This document shows positions 44,096 through 51,867 of a DNA stretch of 64,000 nucleotides, piece by piece. The position numbers were made by a program, and so were the translations under genes. The stretch's first letter is position 1. The number at the start of each line of letters is the position of its first letter. Below the pieces are notes generated by a model, which had not been told where the DNA came from, searched no databases, and saw nothing but the letters and a program-made list of their open reading frames with translations. Source of the DNA: Hyphomonas oceanitis SCH89 (GTDB lineage Bacteria > Pseudomonadota > Alphaproteobacteria > Caulobacterales > Hyphomonadaceae); the NCBI RefSeq assembly GCF_000685295.1, contig NZ_ARYL01000015.1:1-64000 (forward strand), given 5' to 3'.

Positions 44096-45070
44096 TCAGA
44101 GGGTGAGAATGATCTTGCCCGAATGAGCGCCTTTCCCCATGTAGGCCTGCGCCGCCTCGGCCTCCGACATGGCGAACGTCTTGTCCAGAACGGGCTTGAT
44201 ACGGCCAGACACGACATGCGGCCAGAAATCCTTTTCCACCGCGTCGCGGATGCGCTGCTTCTCCGGCACGGGCCGCGCCCGCAGCGTGGTTGCAGCCAGC
44301 GTCAGCCGCTTCATCAGCACGGGCGCGAAGTTGACCTCCGCCGTAAAACCATTCTGGTAGGCGATATTGACGATGCGGCCGTCCACTTTCGCCGCGCCGA
44401 TATTTTTCTGAACGTAATCACCGCCGACCATGTCGAGCGTGACGTCCACGCCGCCCGCCTCGCGCACGACAGCCTCAAAGTCCTCGGTCTTGTAATTGAT
44501 CGCCCGATCAGCGCCCAGTTCTGCAGCAAGTGCGCATTTCTCGTCGCTGCCGGCCGTGGCGAAAATCTTTCCCGCGCCTGCCACACGCGCCATCTGGATC
44601 GCCATGACGCCAATCCCGCTGGTGCCGCCATGGCAAAGGAAATCCTCGCCAGTCTTAAGACCGACCCGATCGAACACATTGGCCCATGCGGTGAAGAGGG
44701 CTTCCGGGAAACAGGCAGCATGTGCCATGTCCATGCCTTCAGGAATGGGCAGGAGCGAGCCCTGGTCCACGGCTGCGCGCTCAGCATAGCCACCGCCAGC
44801 CAGCAGGCCGCAAACAGCGTCGCCCACCTTCCAGCGCGTCACACCTTCGCCCAGGGCCTCGATATGGCCAGCGATTTCGAGGCCCATGATGTTGGACGCA
44901 CCCGGCGGCGGCGGATAGGCGCCCTTGCGCTGGATCAGGTCTGCGCGGTTGAGACCGGCGGCGGCGACCTTCACGAGCACTTCACCCTGTTTCAGCGTGG
45001 GCACTTCGACGTCACCAAGACGGAGCGGCGCGCCATCCTCCACGATTACGGCTTTCATCATCTCGGTCAT
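44096..45070 (-). CDS. NAD(P)H-quinone oxidoreductase, PIG3/TP53I3-like
   Basis: 324-residue zinc-independent member of the medium-chain dehydrogenase/reductase superfamily. The N-terminal GroES-like half (AGLNRADLIQRKGAYPPPPG) and Rossmann motif GGTSGIGVMAIQMARVAG match the PIG3 quinone-reductase branch. It lacks the zinc-cysteine set of alcohol dehydrogenases. A second in-frame ATG at 45058 (KAVIVEDG) is possible. Substrate is probably a quinone or enone. It is upstream of trcR on the same strand and may share transcripts. Confidence 0.88.
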   Translation of the reverse strand: MTEMMKAVIVEDGAPLRLGDVEVPTLKQGEVLVKVAAAGLNRADLIQRKGAYPPPPGASNIMGLEIAGHIEALGEGVTRWKVGDAVCGLLAGGGYAERAAVDQGSLLPIPEGMDMAHAACFPEALFTAWANVFDRVGLKTGEDFLCHGGTSGIGVMAIQMARVAGAGKIFATAGSDEKCALAAELGADRAINYKTEDFEAVVREAGGVDVTLDMVGGDYVQKNIGAAKVDGRIVNIAYQNGFTAEVNFAPVLMKRLTLAATTLRARPVPEKQRIRDAVEKDFWPHVVSGRIKPVLDKTFAMSEAEAAQAYMGKGAHSGKIILTL

Positions 45071-45171
45071 GGCGTCGTTCCTTCATGAAAATGGCGGTCA
45101 GGGAGTCGCTTCTAGCCCGCCTTTCTGTTTTTATGAAAGCCTACCGGCGTATGCAGAGAAGGAGAGGCCCC

Positions 45172-45351
45172 GTGTTTGAAGAAGAACCGATCCTGACAAA
45201 TCGCGGCCAGACACTGGATCAGATGTCGATCGACGAACTGCACGCACGTATCAGCACCTTGCGCGACCAGATCGCGGCATGCGAGACTGAAATCGCAAAG
45301 AAAGAGGCCCAGAAATCTGCGGCCGACGCCCTGTTTGGCGGAAAGAGTTAA
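45172..45351 (+). CDS. DUF1192 small protein
   Basis: 59 residues from GTG 45172, missed if only ATG starts are used. An AAGGAGAG site precedes the GTG. The sequence FEEEPILTNRGQTLDQMS and the following helix IDELHARISTLRDQIAACE are the DUF1192 signature; a long C-terminal coiled coil is expected. Function unknown. DUF1192 genes often sit beside rcdA and a quinone reductase in Caulobacterales, as here. Confidence 0.8.
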   Translation: MFEEEPILTNRGQTLDQMSIDELHARISTLRDQIAACETEIAKKEAQKSAADALFGGKS

Positions 45352-45414
45352 GGCCTCGGAAACGGGTTATGACTTAAGTATCGAGATTGCATTTTGTGTT
45401 CTGAGGTCTTGAAG

Positions 45415-45963
45415 ATGGCGGCAAACGGGTCACCCGAAAACGGCTCCGACAGCCTCAACTCTTTCACCGGCGGTAAACTTTTCGACACTGTGTTCGCGAA
45501 GGGCATGGCGCTGGTTGAGGAAACAGCTTCCTATCTCGACGGCCCCGGCCGTGATCACGCCCGCACCCTGCCGCGCGAGGCGGGCCTTACCTATTCCGCA
45601 TGGAGCATGGAGCTGACAACGCGCCTGATGCAGGCTGCGAGCTGGCTAGTGATGCAAAAAGCCGTGCGCGATGGCGAAATGCGGCGCGAGGATGCTTCGG
45701 CCCGCAAGTATCGCGTCAACCGGGATGATCCGCCGCTTGATGCCGATGCGCAGCGCGACAAGGGCCTGCCGCACCGTTTCCTGGAACTCGTCGCACGTTC
45801 GGAAGCCCTGTTCGAGCAGATCTGCCGTCTCGATCAGGCGCTCTACAATGCGCCGATGCCTGGTCAGGCCAAGAATGTCGTTTCAGACCAGATTGCACAG
45901 CTCCAAAGGGCGGCCGAAACCGGCGCTTTCGATCCCTTGATGGTCTGGCACCGCGCCAAGTAG
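45415..45963 (+). CDS. rcdA: RcdA (regulator of CtrA degradation, DUF1465)
   Basis: 182 residues from ATG 45415; the in-frame sequence extends upstream but has no start with a ribosome site. The DUF1465 body contains FAKGMALVEETASYLDGPGRD, split here as FAKGMALVEETASYL, and the helix TRLMQAASWLVMQKAVRDGE. In Caulobacter RcdA is the adaptor that, with CpdR and PopA, brings CtrA to ClpXP at the cell pole; it is a dimeric helical protein. The polypeptide ends in a flexible tail that in Caulobacter is needed for partner binding. Its partners are not in this window. Confidence 0.85.
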   Translation: MAANGSPENGSDSLNSFTGGKLFDTVFAKGMALVEETASYLDGPGRDHARTLPREAGLTYSAWSMELTTRLMQAASWLVMQKAVRDGEMRREDASARKYRVNRDDPPLDADAQRDKGLPHRFLELVARSEALFEQICRLDQALYNAPMPGQAKNVVSDQIAQLQRAAETGAFDPLMVWHRAK

Positions 45964-45966
45964 CCG

Positions 45967-47016
45967 TCAGGCTGCGGTCGGCGGCGGAGGCAGCAGGCCC
46001 GATGAGCGGCTGAATTTCGCCGCTTTGATGCGCAGCCGCATGGGCCTGCGATAAAGCACATTCAGGGGCGTCCCGCGGACCAGTCTATGGAACGCGAGCG
46101 ACAGGGCCACGGCCACCAAAGCCGTCGCCAGAGCGATCAAACCCGCATGATCCATCTCGCCTTTTGCGATAAGGCCGCGCTGCATCAGCGTGACCGGTAT
46201 GGCGCATGTCAGATAGATAATCAGGCAATGCCGCCCGGCATATCCAATGATGGACAGCCATTTGACATGTGACAGCATCAGGCCAAACGCAATCATCGCT
46301 CCGGTGCCGGCAAAGCCCAGAGCCAGGCTGATCAGCGGCAGGCCCGCGACGTGGAGGCCGACGAAGGCCGCGTTGGCGACCGCCCATCCGATAAGGACAC
46401 GCCATGTTTGCGCAGTATGTCCGGCAACGCGTTCAGCCATTTCAAAGATGACCGGTGCAGCGACGAAACCGGCAAAGAAGAAGACATACCAGCGGCCGAA
46501 TTCGTTGAGGACAAGCGATCCAGTGTCTATCCAACCTGTTGCAAAGCCCATCTGTAAAAGGGCCGCCACAGCGAAGACTTTGCGCGCAGGCATGCGTCTT
46601 AGAAGCCAGGTCGCGCCGTGAAAAACGGTCAGCATGTAGACAAGGAGCAGGCTATCGCGCGGCTCGACCAGTGCATTTAGCAGGTTGCCCAGAAAGATGT
46701 GCGGTGCGGTGAGCAACAGTTCGCTGTTCAGCACCGCATCCTGCAAGACGAGCCACACGGCATAGAAATACACAAAGTGAAGTATCTTGCGGTCAATATA
46801 GTGTTTCGGCGGCCCGAAGAGCGTTCTGTTGAGAAAGAGGGCCGCAAGGAAGAAAAATGCCGGCATCAGGAAGGGTTGCGCCCAGCGCATCACCAGGTCC
46901 ATCCAGTCACTATGCAGGCCTGAGGCGCTGAACCCCTGTGTGGTGAACAGGGTGACAATGAGAATAATACACGCGCCTTTTGCGTGATCGACCCAATTTA
47001 CACGTCCCAGTGGCAT
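45967..47016 (-). CDS. acyltransferase-family membrane protein
   Basis: 349 residues from ATG 47016 (GGGGAG upstream), with about ten hydrophobic helices. The start region VNWVDHAKGACIILIV fits the acyltransferase-3 family (OafA-like), where the early Asp/His-containing RxxDxxKG motif sits. These proteins acylate sugars, lipids or antibiotics at the inner membrane. No glycan-synthesis genes lie near it, so the target is unknown. The C-terminal tail (about 320-349) is basic and proline-rich. Confidence 0.8.
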   Translation of the reverse strand: MPLGRVNWVDHAKGACIILIVTLFTTQGFSASGLHSDWMDLVMRWAQPFLMPAFFFLAALFLNRTLFGPPKHYIDRKILHFVYFYAVWLVLQDAVLNSELLLTAPHIFLGNLLNALVEPRDSLLLVYMLTVFHGATWLLRRMPARKVFAVAALLQMGFATGWIDTGSLVLNEFGRWYVFFFAGFVAAPVIFEMAERVAGHTAQTWRVLIGWAVANAAFVGLHVAGLPLISLALGFAGTGAMIAFGLMLSHVKWLSIIGYAGRHCLIIYLTCAIPVTLMQRGLIAKGEMDHAGLIALATALVAVALSLAFHRLVRGTPLNVLYRRPMRLRIKAAKFSRSSGLLPPPPTAA

Positions 47017-47083
47017 TTCCTGCACTCCCCGTCGTTTTCGGGGGAGCCGTGCAAGATTCATGCAGCTTGGCGGTAAGGGGCGC

Positions 47084-47683
47084 CTAGAAAGTCGCGTAGA
47101 CCCTCAGGAAATTGCCCGCCTGTTCGGCACAGAAGCCTTCGCGAACTGGTGCCCTCATGATCATCAGGCGGTGCCAAAGCGGGCCGAGCAGAAGTTCCAG
47201 CACTTCATCAAGGTCAAAATCGCGGCGGATCACCTTCTTGCCAGCGAGTTCAGCGAGCAGCATGCGCAACGGTTGGCGGATGTCGCGGCCAATCCAGGCA
47301 CGCCAGACTTCACCGGCCTCCTTGTCGTCGACGGCGGCGAGCAGTGCCACGCGCAAGACGGCATGTCCCTGCCCGGTGCGTGCCGTCGCCTCCAGCGGCA
47401 CGATCAGCGCCGTCACACGCTCCTGCGGGTCGCGGCCGCCATCCGGGCTGTCAGGGATCAGTGCCAGCGCGGCATCGACACACATGGCGCCAATCGAAGG
47501 CCACCAGCGGTAGATTGTCTGTTTTGAAGCGCTTGCCCGTTTGGCAACGCTGTCCACGCTGAAGCCGCGCCAACCCGTTTCGGCCATTTCAACACGTGTG
47601 GCCTCAAGGATCGCGGCTTTCGATTCTTCGCTGCGCGTCGGGCCCTTGCGGGAGGTCTTGGAGCCGTCGGTCGTAGTCGCCAT
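47084..47683 (-). CDS. TetR/AcrR-family transcriptional repressor
   Basis: 199 residues. The N-terminal TetR DNA-binding domain (about 20-70) includes ILEATRVEMAETGWRGFSVD and the recognition helix SKQTIYRWWPS. The rest is a ligand-binding domain of the type seen in short TetR proteins. Ligand unknown. It is divergent from the carbonic-anhydrase gene; a TTGTTA/TAACAA pair lies between them and could be its operator. Autoregulation is likely but not shown. Confidence 0.88.
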   Translation of the reverse strand: MATTTDGSKTSRKGPTRSEESKAAILEATRVEMAETGWRGFSVDSVAKRASASKQTIYRWWPSIGAMCVDAALALIPDSPDGGRDPQERVTALIVPLEATARTGQGHAVLRVALLAAVDDKEAGEVWRAWIGRDIRQPLRMLLAELAGKKVIRRDFDLDEVLELLLGPLWHRLMIMRAPVREGFCAEQAGNFLRVYATF

Positions 47684-47734
47684 TGAAGTCTCCTGGAAAG
47701 GCGAGGAATGGTGATGGGTCTCATGATGCCTATT

Positions 47735-47761
47735 TTGTTATTATAGACATATCGCTAACAA
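47735..47761. promoter_or_regulatory. possible TetR operator
   Basis: TTGTTA (47735-47740) and TAACAA (47756-47761) are perfect inverted half-sites 21 bp apart centre to centre, in the divergent gap between the TetR and carbonic-anhydrase genes. Confidence 0.35.
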
Positions 47762-47832
47762 TTTGTCCCAATTCCGCTTGCTGATCGCTCAATATCGATT
47801 ACGCAAGCCGCGCAGACACAGGAATAAGTCAG

Positions 47833-48459
47833 ATGAAATCGATTGATGACCTGATTTCAGGCTACAGGCGGTTCCGCGCAGGTGATTATGCCCAACAGGC
47901 AAATCTCTATCGTGAGCTCGGCCAGGGGCAGGATCCGAATATCATGCTGATCGCCTGCGCTGACAGTCGCGCAGAGCCGTCAGATATCTTCAATGCCGCG
48001 CCGGGCCAGTTGTTTGTTGTCCGTAACGTCGCCAATCTTGTGCCTCCCTATCAGCCTGATGGCGGTCTTCACGGTGTCAGTGCGGCGCTGGAATATGCGG
48101 TGAATGTACTGAAGGTTGGCCATATCGTGGTGATGGGCCATGGCGGCTGTGGCGGTATTGCGGCATCATTGGATGGTGCGGGCAATCCGGCCATCGGTGA
48201 ATTCGTGACGCCGTGGGTCCGTCTTCTCGAAAAGGCCCGTGAGCGGGTTGTCGAGAGTGGCTCGGTGAACCCCCAGTTTGCCCTGGAGCTTGAAGGTGTC
48301 GAGGTCTCGATTGCCAACCTTATGACCTTCCCGTTCGTTGCAAAGGCTGTGGAGGCGGGAGAGCTTTCGCTTCACGGCGCGTGGTTTGCCATCGTTCATG
48401 GCGAGCTGCACTGGCGCAATGCAAAAACGGGTCGTTTTGAAGTGATTTCCGCTACTTAG
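47833..48459 (+). CDS. can: beta-class carbonic anhydrase
   Basis: 208 residues. Zinc ligands are Cys42 with Asp44-Arg46 (LIACADSRAEP), His103 and Cys106 (VVMGHGGCGG). The enzyme interconverts CO2 and bicarbonate in the cytoplasm. Length and domain are normal. The gene starts at 47833 after GGAATAAGT and is divergent from the TetR regulator, an arrangement suggesting the regulator may control it. The stop overlaps the convergent LysE gene by 8 bp. Confidence 0.92.
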   Translation: MKSIDDLISGYRRFRAGDYAQQANLYRELGQGQDPNIMLIACADSRAEPSDIFNAAPGQLFVVRNVANLVPPYQPDGGLHGVSAALEYAVNVLKVGHIVVMGHGGCGGIAASLDGAGNPAIGEFVTPWVRLLEKARERVVESGSVNPQFALELEGVEVSIANLMTFPFVAKAVEAGELSLHGAWFAIVHGELHWRNAKTGRFEVISAT

Positions 48460-49075
48460 CGGTTGTGAGGAAGGCCGCGAACCCGGCCGAGACGAGCATT
48501 GCAGCAGCGGCCGCGCGGTTGAACCAGAGCGCAAAAGCCGGGTTCTGGAAGCGGTGATTCATGGCGTCGGCGGCCCAGGCATAGACTGTGAGCCCCAGCA
48601 TTTCTGTGGCCGTGACAGTGGCCATGATAATCGCTGCCTGCATGATGACCGGGTGATCGGCATCGAAATAGCTGGGTAGCAGCAGGCCAAAGAACACAAG
48701 CGCGTTGGGATTGAGCAATTGCAGGCCGATGCCCCGGCCAAAGAGGCTCGCTTTCGGTGGGGCTTGCGCGGCGCTGGCGCGTGGCTGGGTTGGATCACCC
48801 GTCGCCATGGTCCAGGCAAGCCAGGCGATGAACACCAGTCCGGCAAGTTTCAGCGCCAAGAGAATGGTGGGAGCACTTGCTGCGAACGTGGCGAGGCCTG
48901 TTGCGGCCAGCGTAATCCAGACAAGATTGGCAGTGGATATACCGACGGCGGGAATAAGCGCCGTTACTGCGCCGTAGCGCAGGGACGTACTCATCACCAT
49001 CATCACAGCGGGGCCGGGCGTCAGGCCGCCTGCAAAGAACAAGGCCAGCAGTGCAAGCCAGACGGTTAAGTCCAT
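48452..49075 (-). CDS. LysE-family amino-acid exporter
   Basis: 207-residue inner-membrane protein with six hydrophobic helices. The N-terminal LTPGPAVMMVMSTSLRYG contains the invariant PGP of the LysE/RhtB group, and GIGLQLLNPNALVFFG is the second family motif. Such proteins export amino acids or homoserine lactones; the substrate is unknown. Divergent-overlap with the carbonic-anhydrase gene is only at stop codons. It lies 21 bp upstream of ppa and may share its transcript. Confidence 0.88.
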   Translation of the reverse strand: MDLTVWLALLALFFAGGLTPGPAVMMVMSTSLRYGAVTALIPAVGISTANLVWITLAATGLATFAASAPTILLALKLAGLVFIAWLAWTMATGDPTQPRASAAQAPPKASLFGRGIGLQLLNPNALVFFGLLLPSYFDADHPVIMQAAIIMATVTATEMLGLTVYAWAADAMNHRFQNPAFALWFNRAAAAAMLVSAGFAAFLTTAK

Positions 49076-49096
49076 GAATGCGACCGCCGTCTGGCT

Positions 49097-49627
49097 TTAG
49101 CTTTTTTTACCGCGCTCTACGGCGAGCGAAATCAGCTCGCGCGCTTTTTCGATGCCATACCAGCCTTCGATGCGCGTCCACTTACCTTTTTCGAGATCCT
49201 TGTAGTGCTCGAAGAAGTGCGCCGTCTTGTCGATCAGCGTCTGTGGCAGGTCGTGATAGGTGGCGATCTTGTCGTAATAGGACGTCAGCTTGTTATGCGG
49301 CACGGCGAGGATTTTCTCGTCGGGGCCCTTGTCATCAGTCATCATCAGGACGCCGACGGGGCGCGCGCGCACGACACTGCCCGGAACCAGCGGGCGATTG
49401 CCAACAACCATCACGTCAATCGGATCGCCATCGAGGCTAAGCGTGTGGGGCACGAAGCCGTAATTACACGGGTAGCGCATCTCGGTGTAGAGATAGCGGT
49501 CGACGAACATGGCGCCGGAGGCCTTGTCGATCTCGTACTTGATCGGATCGCCGCCCAGCGGCACTTCGATCAGGACGTTCAGGTCATCAGGTGGGTTCTG
49601 GCCGGTTGTGATCTTGGAAAGGTCCAT
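49097..49627 (-). CDS. ppa: inorganic pyrophosphatase
   Basis: 176-residue family I soluble pyrophosphatase. The metal-binding signature DGDPIDVMVVG (about 65-75) and upstream MRYPCNYGFVPHT are intact, as is KWTRIEGWYG near the end. It removes PPi from biosynthetic reactions. Length matches the bacterial hexameric type. An unremarkable single gene apart from the possible link to the LysE gene downstream. Confidence 0.95.
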   Translation of the reverse strand: MDLSKITTGQNPPDDLNVLIEVPLGGDPIKYEIDKASGAMFVDRYLYTEMRYPCNYGFVPHTLSLDGDPIDVMVVGNRPLVPGSVVRARPVGVLMMTDDKGPDEKILAVPHNKLTSYYDKIATYHDLPQTLIDKTAHFFEHYKDLEKGKWTRIEGWYGIEKARELISLAVERGKKS

Positions 49628-49741
49628 GGGACGAAGCTCGCTTGTCTGATCAGGGAGGAATTGATTTTGCTGGCGAGCCGGATGGCCTGTCGCAGCGCTC
49701 AGGTCAAGAGTTCGCAGTGTCCCAGAGGGTTAACCGTGCAT

Positions 49742-50041
49742 TCACGACACCGGCCACGGGTGCGATTCGAATATGGCCAGTTCCACGTGCTCGGGTGACA
49801 GCTCGCGCATCTGATCGATAAAATCCATATTTTCAGGAAGGGCGATATGCGCCTTCATCGCGGCGAGATCCGACCAATACTCAAGAAAAACAAGGCGCGC
49901 AGCATTCTCGCAATCGACGTGAACATTGTGCCCAAGACAGTCAGCTGCCGCGCGCGCGCGTTTGGCATGTTCAAGAGCGAGCCCGAGGATACGGTCATGC
50001 TTATCTGGTGTCGTCGTGACGCCGCCTGTGACAATGATCAT
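49742..50041 (-). CDS. antibiotic-biosynthesis monooxygenase (ABM)-fold protein
   Basis: 99 residues; small dimeric ferredoxin-like fold. The typical pattern is IIVTGGVTTTPDKHDRIL at the start and RLVFLEYWSDLAAMKAHI in the middle, ending HVELAIFESHP. ABM proteins include quinol monooxygenases (YgiN) and haem-degrading enzymes; the substrate is not predictable. No signal peptide. The gene lies 24 bp after the 2OG-oxygenase-like gene on the same strand, perhaps in one transcript. Confidence 0.8.
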   Translation of the reverse strand: MIIVTGGVTTTPDKHDRILGLALEHAKRARAAADCLGHNVHVDCENAARLVFLEYWSDLAAMKAHIALPENMDFIDQMRELSPEHVELAIFESHPWPVS

Positions 50042-50065
50042 CTGAAATATCCAGTGTTTGCGGGG

Positions 50066-50680
50066 CTAATCCCGTTTGACGGCATAGTTGAAACTGATGG
50101 AAATCCGGGGAATGTCGCTCCGGTTTGGCATCACTTCGTGGCGCAGCCAGCTTTCCCAGAACATGGCGTGTCCCTGGGTGGGGGTGACGTAGACGAAGCG
50201 GCGGGCGGCTTCCGGGGCGTCGTCTTCAGGTTGTGGGGCGGCCATCATGAAGGCCAGGCGGGGGTCTTCGAATTTGAGCTGTCCTGCCCCTTCCGGAATG
50301 GTCACGTAATAGGTGCCGGAGATGACGCTGCCGGGGTGGATATGGCCGGAATGGCTGCCGCTTTCGCCGAGGATATTGACCCATAGGCCGTTCAGCTCAA
50401 GTGTCTGATCCTGCATATCCCAGTGCAGATCACGGGCATAGGCCTCTGCTTCTGAATCGAGGAAAGCCTTGAGTTCTGCGATCTCCGGAAAGCGCTCCGG
50501 CAGGTCATCGAGCGAGGCATAGGATGTGTAACCGTCATAGCCTTCGCTGTCGCACCAGTCATTGCCGGCCTCGTCCTCATCTTCGAGCAGCCAGCACACT
50601 TTCTCGAGGGACGCCCGCAGCGGATCATCCCCGATTGCGGCATGGCGGATGAGGGTCGGGAAGAGCGTCTGCAGGGGCAT
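50066..50680 (-). CDS. TIGR02466-type putative 2OG-Fe(II) oxygenase
   Basis: 204 residues with the TIGR02466 pattern: GLWVNILGESGSHSGHIHPG, containing the HxH iron site, then SVISGTYYVTIPEGAG, and WLRHEVMPNRSD with the distal His, followed by RISISFNY (the 2-oxoglutarate-binding Arg). The family resembles prolyl/asparaginyl hydroxylases and is common near stress or phosphate genes; the substrate is unknown. Cytosolic. The downstream gap to the next gene (50681-50779) holds a repeat and a strong hairpin. Confidence 0.85.
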   Translation of the reverse strand: MPLQTLFPTLIRHAAIGDDPLRASLEKVCWLLEDEDEAGNDWCDSEGYDGYTSYASLDDLPERFPEIAELKAFLDSEAEAYARDLHWDMQDQTLELNGLWVNILGESGSHSGHIHPGSVISGTYYVTIPEGAGQLKFEDPRLAFMMAAPQPEDDAPEAARRFVYVTPTQGHAMFWESWLRHEVMPNRSDIPRISISFNYAVKRD

Positions 50681-50684
50681 TAAA

Positions 50685-50770
50685 GGGTATTCTCGGGTCG
50701 TTGCGTGGGCTTCACGGGTTATTCGGGGTGCGCCGCATGGGACTTCGCGGACCGTTCCCGGTCCGCGAAG
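50685..50770. repeat. intergenic element related to the Smr linker repeat
   Basis: GGGTATTC (50685-50692) is followed 25 bp later by CTTCACGGG (50710-50718) and then GTGCGCCG. The reverse complement of the Smr linker has GGGTATTC, then CTTCACGGG at a 26-bp offset, then GGCGCCG. The element ends in a 12-bp hairpin (50743-50770). Confidence 0.5.
50743..50770 (-). terminator. hairpin after the methyltransferase-like lipoprotein gene
   Basis: Perfect 12-bp stem CTTCGCGGACCG (50743-50754) / CGGTCCGCGAAG (50759-50770) with loop TTCC, just 9 bp past the minus-strand stop. No T-run follows, so it is a termination or mRNA-stability hairpin, possibly Rho-assisted. Confidence 0.55.
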
Positions 50771-50779
50771 CGTGTCTTC

Positions 50780-51667
50780 CTATTCCGGTTTGACGAATTT
50801 GAGCGTCATCCGGTCGCTCTCGCCGATATCGGCATAAAGCGTTGGGTCAAAGCCTTCCGGTGTATTGCCATCGGAATCGGTCGTTGTGCTGACCGGAGGC
50901 AGCGTCCAGACGCCAAAGGGGTGGTCTGTCGTATCAGCCGGGTTGGCGTTGATTTCGCTCGAGCCGACAAATTCGAAGCCCGCCGCAATGGCGCGCGCCT
51001 TGATAAAGTCTTCGTGCACATAGCCGGTCGAGCCGGTCGGATCCTGCGTCGCGGTGGACGGCAGGCGGTGCTCGACCACGCCGAGCACGCCGCCCGGTTT
51101 CAGGGCTGCAAAGGCATCGGTGAAGAACTTCTCGGTATAACCGCCCGACATCCAGTTATGCACATTGCGGAAGGTCAGCACGGCATCGGCCGTACCGGCT
51201 TCGGTCAGCGGGCCGCTGACGCCGGAAAAGACGCTGTATTCAATCGTGCCGTAATGCGGATCGGTATAATTGGATTTGAACTCGGCGAGACGATCAATCG
51301 TGCGCTGCTTGCGCTCCTCGTCCGGTGCTGCAGCCGGATCGAAGCCTGCTGCGACGAGCTTGCCGCCACCGGCCGCGAGATAGGGCGCGAGGATATTGGT
51401 GTACCAGCCACCGCCGGGCCAGATTTCGACCACGGTGTCAGTTGGTTCAACGTCGAAGAATTCGAGAGTTTCGACAGGGTGACGCCAAACGTCGCGCGCC
51501 TTTTCAGCGTCGGACCGGCCTGCATCATTGACCGCTTCCTGGAGCGGGCTGAGCGCAGCGACTTCGGGGGCCTCGGCCGGCGGTGTTTCGACGGGGGCCG
51601 GTGTCTCCGGTTGCCCACACGCAGCGAGCAAGCCAAACGCGGCACCCGCCAACAGGAAATTCTTCAT
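50780..51667 (-). CDS. exported methyltransferase-like lipoprotein (COG4798 type)
   Basis: 295 residues from ATG 51667, behind a strong AAGGAG site. The N-terminus is a lipoprotein signal (MKNFLLAGAAFGLLAACGQP), with Cys near residue 17, followed by a proline/alanine spacer. The rest has a class I methyltransferase-like fold: TVVEIWPGGGWYTNILAPYL resembles the SAM-binding motif, and AVLTFRNVHNWM and LKPGGVLGVVEH match later motifs. An exported methyltransferase is odd because SAM is cytoplasmic. The fold may have been recruited to another role. Proteins of this kind (predicted methyltransferases with signals) occur in many proteobacteria. Lipoprotein sorting is unknown. Confidence 0.78.
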   Translation of the reverse strand: MKNFLLAGAAFGLLAACGQPETPAPVETPPAEAPEVAALSPLQEAVNDAGRSDAEKARDVWRHPVETLEFFDVEPTDTVVEIWPGGGWYTNILAPYLAAGGGKLVAAGFDPAAAPDEERKQRTIDRLAEFKSNYTDPHYGTIEYSVFSGVSGPLTEAGTADAVLTFRNVHNWMSGGYTEKFFTDAFAALKPGGVLGVVEHRLPSTATQDPTGSTGYVHEDFIKARAIAAGFEFVGSSEINANPADTTDHPFGVWTLPPVSTTTDSDGNTPEGFDPTLYADIGESDRMTLKFVKPE

Positions 51668-51688
51668 CGCCTTCTCCTTCATTGACAT

Positions 51689-51716
51689 CTTGAACACCCC
51701 CTTACGCTACCCAAAT
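51689..51716 (+). promoter_or_regulatory. RpoH-type promoter of hsp20
   Basis: CTTG (51689-51692), a 17-bp spacer, then CCCAAAT (51710-51716). The -35 is perfect and the -10 matches CYTATNT at 5 of 7 positions. It would start a ~140-nt leader ahead of hsp20. Confidence 0.45.
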
Positions 51717-51834
51717 ACTAATTGTCACGGTGCCGCAATGCGGGCCGGGACCGGGAAATGTGCCAGCGCCGATGACGGGCTGGGTGTTCACATGGCCCGA
51801 GACGAACCGAGGGCCTGTTTGCTGCAGGTCCCTC

Positions 51835-51867
51835 ACAGTTGCTTCAGACTAGAGGACTGTTTCCATG
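51835..51867 (+). promoter_or_regulatory. ROSE-type RNA thermometer hairpin
   Basis: ACAGTTGCTT (51835-51844) pairs with AGAGGACTGT (51851-51860), which holds the Shine-Dalgarno GAGGA 9 bp before the hsp20 ATG. Pairing gives TTGCT against AGGA with one bulged G (51841), the hallmark of ROSE thermosensors. Upstream hairpins GGCCC/GGGCC (51794-51815) and CCTG/CAGG (51814-51828) fit the multi-stem ROSE layout. Confidence 0.65.

Noticed and set aside
49780-49789. GTTCCACGTG, half of a parS-like site
   Set aside because: Only one half-site matches; the other arm (CTCG) does not, and it is in coding sequence far from the origin.
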